From contig LWCA01000510.1 in assembly GCA_001642005.1 (NCBI GenBank), forward strand, positions 1-25,085: a stretch of DNA of 25,085 nucleotides, given 5' to 3'. Shown piece by piece: positions 10,601 to 18,624 of the stretch (within the stretch, counting starts at the first letter, position 1; every line of letters starts with the position of its first letter). The notes below the pieces were generated by a model, which was not told the origin of the DNA, made no database searches, and was given only the letters and a program-made list of their open reading frames with translations. The stretch comes from Intoshia linei (taxonomy: Eukaryota > Orthonectida > Rhopaluridae). Position numbers and translations under genes: made by a program.

Positions 10601-11939
10601 GATTATAATTTTCAGCGATACTAAAAGTGTTGGCTATTTTTAACATGATTTCAGAAAGCTCCAGATCAATTTTTTCAATTTTATTCAGTTGTAGCTTCAA
10701 ATTGATGTGATAATATTCATTAAATTTAATATTGTCAACAATTTCTACATTCTCACCAATGTCAATATGTTGAAGATAATTTTGGATGATTAAATTATAA
10801 ACAATGACAGCCAAATAAAACAATCCATTATGAATAGCTGAAATGCACAAAAAAGGAAACAAACACTCTTCCATTTCCGACAATTTAATAAACTTTATAG
10901 AGTCGAATTTTAGCTGATATTCATTTTGGTTATTAAACAATATTACATTTTTATCGACATCAAAGAATTCAACAAATTTAGCATTTTCAAAGGTTTGTAG
11001 ACATTTTTTGAAATAACTTTTATTAAAATAATAATTGATGACCTTTTTTTTTTCCTCCAAGGTAGTCAAGTGTGGATGATGATGAATAGCATTATAGATA
11101 AGTCGGACAGGTCGATCAGATTCTTCTTGTTTATTTTTTAGATTTGAAATTATATCCCTAACCAAATCAATATATTTTTGAGAGTTCTGACTGGCCAAAA
11201 CATTGAGCAATTTAATGTAAGCTGAAAAAAGCAAATTATTATCATATTCAAGTAAATGGCAAAGTCGCCAATGTATTCTCAAGTCTTTGTTGTCTATTTG
11301 AAGCGCCTTTTTAAGATATTTAACAGCTTCTTGTTTACTTTTATTTTCAGCTAGATCTGATAAAATCAACCATCTTTCATAATTTTTTGGGTTCAAATAA
11401 GCCGCATATTTAAGAAATGTAAAATATTTTTTTGTGTCTCCCTTTTCCATGTAACATTGTGCTATCGTTTCGTATGCTTCCCAATTGTACGGTATTCGTT
11501 TTATTATTGTTGTAGCAATTTTTATTGATATGTCAAATTGTCTTCTAATGAAATGCATATTTGCTTGACCCAGTAATCCCGATAAATATGGTGGCAATTT
11601 TTTCAACATTTTCATGTTTTCTAATTCGTCAAGTTTTTCCAATTTGTTTTCGTTTAGATCGTCCAGTTCATTGAAATTTGTATATACGTTCATTTCAATG
11701 TTTTCTGAAATTTTCATGTCCATTTCTTCTTCTAGATCTGGATTTTGATCATCAGCTTCATCGCTGACGCATTTAGTCAAATGTGGATTTACAATGTCGA
11801 TTATGTTTATATCCATATCCACAAAGTCGTCTTTGTATAAATCTTCATTTTCATCATCTTGGGTTTTGTTTACTTGATCAAAATCTATTTCCGTCATATT
11901 TATATCGTCCTGTATCGATTCGTTCATTTCTTGGTCCAT
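7656..11939 (-). CDS. GTF3C3: general transcription factor 3C subunit 3 (TFIIIC TPR subunit)
   Basis: This TPR subunit of TFIIIC helps place TFIIIB upstream of tRNA and other polymerase III genes in the nucleus. Exon 1 (11939-9630) encodes 770 aa: an acidic N-terminus to about residue 110, then TPR arrays from about residue 119 (GLLGQANMHFIRRQFD). The frame otherwise runs on to 9543, but that tail is unlike the family. Four short 3' exons restore it: 8990-8839 (NDVDPLNFLYLGI to YAQLRGECQE), 8799-8765 (YFNIGRCMHYL), 7797-7727 (MKSYAVFFYNKAL) and 7688-7656 (DRADPTVYPG, then TAA). They match the human order DEPLYSFCIGL, LRGPCQES, FYNLGRGLHQL, HLAIHYYQKAL. Two introns are 39 and 38 nt. The total is about 866 aa against 886 in human. 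The last TPR helix (human AYNLSLIYQSS) is missing. AATAAA overlaps the stop. Confidence 0.9.
8191..8275 (+). mobile_element. Helitron-like 3' terminus, copy A
   Basis: It shares about 80% identity with 19591-19673. Both copies contain GGTAGAAT, then ACTAGGT, then a hairpin with arms CTGTTTGTAC and GTACATAACAG around a GTA loop, and both end CTAG followed by T. Similarity stops at CTAG. A hairpin a few bases before a terminal CTRR with insertion at AT is the Helitron 3' signature. It lies inside GTF3C3 intron 3. Assignment rests on the terminus only. Confidence 0.55.
8425..8470. repeat. dispersed TTTTACCAA-type repeat fragment
   Basis: It contains TTTTACTAATTTTTAAGGG and TATTTTTACCAAACC, resembling the unit of the tandem array at 12245-12545 and, in reverse, 19745-19850. 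It sits about 150 bp after Helitron-like copy A. Too short and degenerate to classify. Confidence 0.35.
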
Positions 11940-13370
11940 TTTATTACAAAGATACTAAATTTATCAGACTACATTTATTATATGTAGTACTTTCATTCGA
12001 AAACTAAAGAATATTAAATGATACTAGGAGATAGAACAGTGATGGTAAAATATATCTTTTCGCGTTAAAAATACACCCTGGAATACATTTACTTTTAACA
12101 CACTTAAAAAAATCTACGTCTTAAAAAGGACATTTACAAATTATTAACCCTTATACAGTGTTTCTCATGGAGGTGACTGTGCACCCCAAATAGTGAATGA
12201 TAAATTTTTAACAAAGTATATTCAATTTAGTCAAATATGTGAAAAAACCCCTTTTTACCAATATTTATTTAAAAAATCTAATTTTACCAAACTTTTAAAT
12301 AAAAAATCCATCTATCAGATCCCAAAAGAAAACATCCAATTTCACCAACCCACAAGGAAATAATCCCCTTTTACCAATATTTTTTTGAAAAATTATATTT
12401 TACCAAACTTTTAGATATAATATCTCTATCAGATCCCAACAGAAAAAACCCAATTTCGCCAACCCTTAAGGAAATAATCCCCTTTTACCAATATTTTTTT
12501 AATAAATCCAATTTTATCAAAATTTTATATCGAAAATCTCTATCTGATTCGATTAAAGTTTAATATTTGAAACAAGCATTTAAATTTACTACTCAAAATA
12601 GGCTGTCATCAATTTAAATTTATTTCATGCGTATCAACAAAATTAAAAATAATAGATAAATGGACGTGTATAATGGCTAAAATTGAAATCTCATTTTGTA
12701 ATTGCAATTTATATATTACGTTATTTTTAAAATATACATTTGATAAATTTTAGAACTTTTAAAATCTCATATATGATATTTTGGTGCTTAAATTAAGTTA
12801 ATTAATGGTTAATAAGAAAAAAATAGATTCCATAAGTAAATAGGTTCACTTGGATATCATTGGAATCTAAAATCTTTGTTCAATGGACGTTGAAAAACTT
12901 GCTGAAAATTTTTACTTGTGACTCATTTTCTCTCATAGCTGGGAAATCTAGTTTTAGTTTTAATTGGAGGAGCTGAGTAACAAATTTTTTATTAGAAAAC
13001 AGGTCAGAACATAATTTTCGAATATAATCTCAAAAATTAACACTATATTTGATTTAGTTGCCATCATCGGGTAAAAGGAGTCGTAATTATGTAACCAGTT
13101 TATTATGTGTGATATGGAAAGTTACAAATAAAATATCTATATTTACCTAACTTTAATAATTCATTACACATGTAGTTGAGATTTAAATATGTTTAATTTT
13201 GAATACTGAATTAAAATTAAAATAAATTAATGGTACATCGGTAATCACGTGTTGCAGTATTATAGACTTTAATTTATAGTAGAAATTGAAAGTTTATCGA
13301 ATTAATAAAGTTATATTTAACTTAATTTAAATATACATGGTTATTTACAGAATAAAAATCAACACGAGTA
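11940..13370. other. divergent promoter region between GTF3C3 and UTP18, repeat-rich
   Basis: It separates the GTF3C3 start from the UTP18 start. I see no coding exon. It contains a hAT-like start at 12156 (CAGTGTTTCTC, with TGCACCCC about 25 bp later) and the tandem array described separately. Promoters of both genes should lie near the ends, but I cannot identify core elements. Confidence 0.4.
12245..12545. repeat. tandem repeat, about 115-bp unit, about 2.6 copies
   Basis: The block CCTTTTTACCAATATTT, or a close variant, recurs at about 12250, 12366 and 12480. Each is followed by TTTTACCAAACTTTT and TCTATCAGATCCCAA-like blocks. That gives a period near 115 bp with clear divergence between copies. 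Fragments of the same unit occur at 8425-8470 and, inverted, at 19745-19850, so it is probably part of a dispersed transposon family. Confidence 0.75.
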
Positions 13371-16300
13371 ATGACCGAAGAAAATGAATGGTATTTATTA
13401 CAATTATAAAATATTAGATATTTATAAAAACTGATATTGTATCAACAATAAATGTATTCCCCTATTATGCTGATATCATTTTTACATTATATATGGCGTG
13501 TACATTTTGTTTTAGTTTAAAATTGGAAAAATATCTTTTTGGTACACATTCTGATGCAAGTGATGATTCATTGGATTTTATCGAGCTCGAATCTGATACT
13601 GAAGTACAATCAAAGGTTAAGGTACATTAATTCATTATATTTTGTACTTTGATACAAGGTATCTAAAATGTAATTATTAATGTGCAGTTAAACTTGTACA
13701 ATCTGAACAGCTATTGCGTTTTAAATTTCTTAGATAATGCTCGCCAGACCATTACAGACCCGCCTCCGCTTTGCTGTATACACTGTACAGTAAACTTTTT
13801 CTCCCTTCTTAAATCATGCCAATAAAACTGGAATCCATCAGGACCGTTTAAAATGAACTTATTTTTGTCCAAGAATGTGACAGAATTCGAATTTCAAACA
13901 AAAAAAATCCTACGTTCTTTATGAGCTTTTGAAAAATGAAATAGTAGATAAATACATATTTATTATAATTTTATAAAAATTCTCACAGCGCCCCAAGTGG
14001 GCGCTATTTCCCTTTACATCACAAATACAAACACTGATTTACATTCATCATTTTTTTTAACAAATGATTTCTTTGGAAGGTTTCGTCACAATTGAAAACA
14101 TTCACGTATGTGTTCATTAGGGTGTTTCAAAAAGTAAAAATTTTGCGAGTTTCTTGTTGATGTAGAAAAAATTAAGCTATTATTTACATTGAAACTACTA
14201 TGTGAATTCAATTTTTACTAAATTGTTAATAAAAAAATATTAAAAATTATTTTATTAACAAAATAGGATTGGTTAAATTATCATATTTTTTTAAAATGTA
14301 TATTTAAATATAACAATTTATACAAAAACTCAAAAAAAGGGGTTTACATAATTTATAGTAAAGTATTCAGACATTTTTGAAATTTTTAATTACATAATAA
14401 GTTCAACTTTTGAATGGCATCCATGATTAATTCTTTCCTTAAATTCATCAAATTTCTGAACCTTTTTTTGAAAATATTTAGTCTCGATCATGTTCTCTCG
14501 GAAATTTCATTTGTTAGTCGAACATTTAGTTTTGGTTTATAACTATATTTATTTTTATTTAAGAACCCAATGCAATTTCCATGAAACGAAATCACTAATT
14601 TTCGTAGCATTTTGATTGTGAATTTATGGATACGATATGTTTTCAAACCATGAATCCACAATTAAATCACAACACATTTCTAAACCGTTATCAGTATAAC
14701 CAAGAATATACGCTTTCAAAGCTAAATTAGCACGTATGTTCTATCTAGCACTTGAGAGATTTGGAAATTTATTAAATTTTATTTTTGGTTTATTTTCAGA
14801 AACTTTTAACGTTTTATAGGAATTAAGTAATTTAGCATAATTGCTTCTACACCAAATAGTGCTAAGTGGTACATCAATTTCTCTTATGTATTGTTGACTA
14901 AGGCTGTCACAATTCGACATTAACCATGATACAAATGGGTACTTAATGTTTGGACTTATTGTAAAAGGGTCAAATATTCCATTTATGTATATTCTAAGGA
15001 GTCTATCCAATATATGGCGTTGGCACCCATAATACTCCACTTTTGTATTAAAAACGTTATCATTGAGTATATTTACAACTCCATTTTGTTCCCGTATTCA
15101 CATTACATGTATTACAGATGTACATTACTATGTTATCAATTATTCCATACGTCTCGATAGTTTCTTTTATTGCACAGAAAAGCGTTGTGGAAGTTCCATT
15201 CTTTAGATCAGTTGGTTTTTAACCTTTTTTGTCCTATGCACCCCCAAATATTGATCTTAATGACTGCACTCCTGATTAAAAATTAATTAATACAATATGA
15301 ATTATAAATAAAGTGTTAACTAGTTACTTAATTTTAACGAATACAATTTAATAATTAAAGCTGATTTGGTCATAATAATGGTCGTGGAGAGCCAGCAAAA
15401 GGCCCGGGCGCGATGGAAAGTATAAGCCCCTATAAAAAAAATTTTAAAAAAGGACCTCTATACATTAATTAATCGAACGTTCATTATCTAAAAATTAAAA
15501 ATAACCATTGGAAATCGTATTGATTATCGAAAATATGATATACTTAAGAAATTTTTCATCAATACCTGTTAATAAATTAAAAAAGTAGGCCCTCATGATG
15601 ATTATTCGTGATAGCTAACGAATTATTCTTACAACACGGTATTTATAAGTTTATGACATGTCATGACATGTTATTCGGCCTTTCGGGTGCGTTCGCCACT
15701 TCCGGTTCATTTAACGGTTGTTCCATACCAACTGGTATATCCAACTCGTCCAGGATAGCCAATAATTCGCAATCTTCATTACTTCCATTCGATATCATTA
15801 TATTATCTGCATACAATATTATATCTATCGATATACTGAGTAAGCGTTTTACAATGAACATTATGAACATTGTAGACAATGACAAGAATATCCATGCATA
15901 TTGAACTAATTTATAGATGCTCTTGAGAAGATTCATTAACAATTCACATATGTAGGCACCTATGTAGACGGCCCAAGTAGTAATAAATGATGTTCGAAAA
16001 ATCATACATATGTATATCATCATCATATATATCCAATATATTAAATTTATCTTAGATAATTACGAAACAAAAACGTAAAATTTGGAAGGACGAAGATGAT
16101 GATTCTAGTTTAATGTATTTTTTTGTTTAATTTAAGCTCTAATGTTTCTAACTTTAATTTAAAATTTCATATTTATTTTTATCCCATATTTACTGATCGG
16201 ATAATTTTAAATTACCTGTTTTAGAAATAATAAAAAGCCAAAATGGGTGAATAAATTATTGGATAAAAAAGGTATTTATTATAATTTGGAAAATTTACTG

Positions 16301-18190
16301 CCGAGAACAAGTTATCAAGAACCGGTGGATGCCGGTCCTTGCAAGGCTCGCTATATGGTGCATTGTACATTAAATTATTAGATTCAACAGAAATAACATT
16401 TTCAAGCACATTAAAAGTTAAACGTCATAATGATGTACAATTCAAAATTTGTCGTTTGAATACTCTTTCAAAAAAAGAAACGAATTTATCTATAAAAAAT
16501 AAAAACAATTGCATTATCAACTGTTTTTTGTCAACACGACCTCTCATCATATCTGTATATAAAAACGGATTTGTATATTTTAACAAAGTATGTATATTAT
16601 TTATTTTTTAAAATTGGTATGTAATTTTACCACCTATCAAGGGATTTTCTGTACTTTATATTTTAATTGGTCGTCCATTTTACTGTTTTTTAAAGAATAA
16701 TGAATTATGAGATACATGTAATTAATAATTATTGATGTATTTTAACTTTGGGATTATTAGAGCCTTTACAATTTAGGGTGCGTTAAATATTCCTAGTGTA
16801 GGTGAAATTCTTTATTTTGCACTATTACTTGTAAACAATGTTATATTGATAATTTTTATATTCTGCGCTACGTTTTAAACAATGGGGTGGGTGCTCTATA
16901 GTGTCTTATAATTACAAATAATTTATTAATCTTATTTTAGATTGACGGAGACAACGATTTAGTTTTTTCTACCCAAATCGTTGATCGTTTCAATAAATAT
17001 GAATACATCATGTCTGCATGTTTATGCTTTGAAAAATTAGTTATTGATTACAGTGCAACTAAATTTGTTACGTTTGACATTAAATCTCAAAAAATTGAAT
17101 TATATTCGTTGCCTTATAGTAATTACAATACTATTTTATAATACCTTTTAAAAAAAATTACCATATTATAAATTAGATTTCCGTAATCTGGATAAATTGC
17201 CATACTTGTGTAAAACCTCTATATTTGACGAACAGAGTTATGTGTGTTTTTCTGGTAATGATGGAAATTTTGCTGTTTATGAGGGAACGGTAATTTATTC
17301 ATTATATTTTATTTTCATTATACTGATTCATTTAGAATTTTGAAAAAATAGCTAGTGCTAGAGTCTCAACCAGTTCAATATCAACAATGTGCTTTGTGAA
17401 GGAATTTATTTATTTTGCTACAGGTATTTTTAATAGTTGTATTATTATTATTATTATTATAATTTTAGACAGAGAAATTCACATTTGGAATTTGACAAAA
17501 CGAACATTTACGTCAAAATGCTTAATGACTGATATTTTTAACGTCACATGTATTTCAGTTTCTTCTAGGCAGGATAAAATGGCTTTGGGGTAATTTAATC
17601 AAATAATAACTACAATATTAATATGTAACAAATACATGTATATAATTTTACTACAAAAACCACTTTCCAGATATTTTGGAACCGGATTTTTTTTACTAAA
17701 ATTTAAATTGTCGAAATTGAAAAGTGGGTGCATCGAAAATTTTTTTATTTTCTCAATGTCATGTCATATTTACAATTTAGATGTAAATCAGGAATAGTCA
17801 ATATCTACAAACAACCTACTAATGGAACATTTATAGAAATTAAGAGCGTTCCTAATCTTACATGCGAAATTAAACAATTAAAATTTTCGTCTGATTCAAG
17901 ATTTCTTATTTGTAAATCAAAGAAATATGAAAAAATCAATTTTAAAATTGTAATAATAATTTTGTAACTTTTTTTTATGTTTAATTTTAGTACGATGATT
18001 TATCTAAATCAGTTGTTAAATACGGACCATCAAATTTGAAAAGTTTGCAACCTGTAAATTATTTAAACTTTTCACCCAACAATAAATATCTATCTATTTC
18101 AAATACTAAAGGAGCTGTTTATATCGTGGGGTAATATTTATTTTATTGCTTTTTAATAATTTTAGACTTTCTTCATATTTCGATTATTAA
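13371..18190 (+). CDS. UTP18: U3 snoRNA-associated protein 18 homologue, WD-repeat protein of the SSU processome
   Basis: A UTPB-module beta-propeller protein for pre-18S rRNA processing in the nucleolus. Exons: 13371-13390; 13516-13621; about 16235-16271; about 16346-16587; 16941-17118; 17177-17289; 17336-17423; 17469-17589; 17781-17949; 17991-18130; 18166-18190. Joins keep frame, giving about 412 aa (human about 556). Supporting blocks in order: LEKYLFG (family LEELVFG); KPKWVN (KKPVWVD); ISVYKNGFVYFNKIDGDND (VMVAGLDNAVSLFQVDGK); SYVCFSGNDGNFAVYEG; DREIHIWNL (DGEVYVWDV); GCKSGIVNIYKQ (CGVVNIYNQ); LNFSPNNKYLSI; and the end LSSYFDY (LHHYSDF). Between 16272 and 16345 the reading frame changes. 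A 74-nt intron there is possible but lacks a pyrimidine tract, so an indel or other boundary cannot be excluded. Intron 2 is 2.6 kb and full of transposon debris; the last intron is only 35 nt. Confidence 0.92.
13711..14036 (-). mobile_element. Tc1/mariner-like element remnant with transposase fragment
   Basis: On the minus strand about 13890-13711 reads NGPDGFQFYWHDLRREKKF and then GGGSVMVWRALS, the hallmark of Tc1-like transposases around the second catalytic Asp (usual NLDGPDGFQYYWHDLR and GGGSVMVWGAFS). A stop follows at 13711-13713. The outer end at 14036 reads CAGTGTTTGTATTTGTGATG inward, a plausible terminal repeat, and 13987-14005 holds a 7-bp-stem hairpin (AGCGCCC, GGGCGCT). Most of the transposase is missing, so this is an internally deleted, inactive copy. 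It lies in UTP18 intron 2. Confidence 0.8.
14624..15208 (-). pseudogene. broken transposon-type ORF in UTP18 intron 2
   Basis: The longest stretch (15100-14741) encodes NGVVNILNDNVFNTKVEYYG, then CQRHILDRLL and SPNIKYPFVSWL, ending FPNLSSAR. This resembles an insect transposon-related protein family with NGVV, GCQHHVLD, SPNI and LSNARWNSRA blocks that I recall but cannot name. Breaks are visible. The usual Trp after SSAR is an in-frame TAG at 14741-14743, after which coding-like sequence (NIRANLALKAYIL) continues to a TAA at 14624. A frameshift near 15100 separates the upstream part (NGTSTTLFCAIKETIETYG). The upstream end is cut by a hAT-like terminus at 15209. It is therefore a dead, fragmentary copy. 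Confidence 0.6.
15209..15250 (+). mobile_element. hAT-like terminus
   Basis: It reads CAGTTGGTTTTTAACC, then a T run and ATGCACCCCC, close to the common hAT left end CAGTGGTTCTCAACC followed by GCACCCC. It abuts the broken transposon ORF on its left, suggesting nested insertion. The other end was not located. Confidence 0.55.
15656..15671. repeat. perfect 16-bp palindrome
   Basis: ACATGTCATGACATGT equals its own reverse complement. It overlaps the stop codon of the minus-strand ORF at 15661-16026. It is too short to be a transcription terminator by itself in a eukaryote; role unknown. Confidence 0.8.
15661..16026 (-). CDS. putative 121-aa membrane protein nested in UTP18 intron 2
   Basis: An open frame from an ATG cluster at 16026 to TGA at 15661. 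Residues about 5-75 are strongly hydrophobic with scattered Lys/Arg (FITTWAVYIGAYICELLMNL, then AWIFLSLSTMFIMFIVKRLL), suggesting two or three membrane helices. The tail is acidic and Pro/Asn-rich (EDCELLAILDELDIPVGMEQ, ending APERPNNMS). The tail's region (about 15670-15790) is much less AT-rich than the surrounding intron, which favours coding. A plus-strand frame at 15608-15904 overlaps it but is less protein-like. I recognise no family. It could be a nested host gene, part of a transposon, or an exon of a longer gene. Confidence 0.4.
   Translation of the reverse strand: MMMIYICMIFRTSFITTWAVYIGAYICELLMNLLKSIYKLVQYAWIFLSLSTMFIMFIVKRLLSISIDIILYADNIMISNGSNEDCELLAILDELDIPVGMEQPLNEPEVANAPERPNNMS
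17439..17461. repeat. (ATT)n microsatellite filling a short intron
   Basis: About seven ATT units make up most of the 45-nt UTP18 intron at 17424-17468, directly before the acceptor AATTTTAG. Length variation here would change the intron but not the protein. Confidence 0.8.
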
Positions 18191-18624
18191 AATCTTGTAT
18201 ATTTCAATTAAAATCTACTATGTAATATGACATGTTGATGTATTAAATATTATTATATCTGTTTGTTTTGTGTGAGATTTGGACAAATTTTTTTGTTGGT
18301 TTAGTTTAACGGTTACAAAGTCAACTTTAATAAAGAATTATTACTATTTTGTTATTTTCTTATCTGCCAAAATTTTTTAATTGCTTTCAAGTGCACACCC
18401 CAATGGAAAAAAGGTTGAAAAACACTAATATAGATCCATATTTCTGAGATAGTCATGTAATCTTGTATAATTTTTGTCATTCATATTTTAATTTAAAATT
18501 AAAATGCAAATGATAAATTCATTAGTTATATTATCACCAATGAATATTCTTGTTTTTATTGTTGGTCCAAAATTAAACCATAATAAAATATTATAAATTA
18601 TCGTTCATCAAAATTTCATCAAAA
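18191..18624. other. intergenic between UTP18 and dUTPase, with a hAT-like end
   Basis: No exon is seen. Reading the minus strand from about 18427 to 18386 gives TAGTGTTTTTCAACC, then a T run, GGGGTG and TGCACTTG, the familiar hAT end with its CACCCC block. The dUTPase promoter should lie in the remaining 200 bp; no core element stands out. Confidence 0.5.

Noticed and set aside
9648-12007. plus-strand ORFs at 9648-9962 and 11783-12007
   Set aside because: They are opposite-strand shadows of the GTF3C3 coding exon.
17728-17967. 79-aa ORF with its own start at 17728
   Set aside because: The part before 17781 is intron. The rest is a UTP18 exon with a clear acceptor at 17780.
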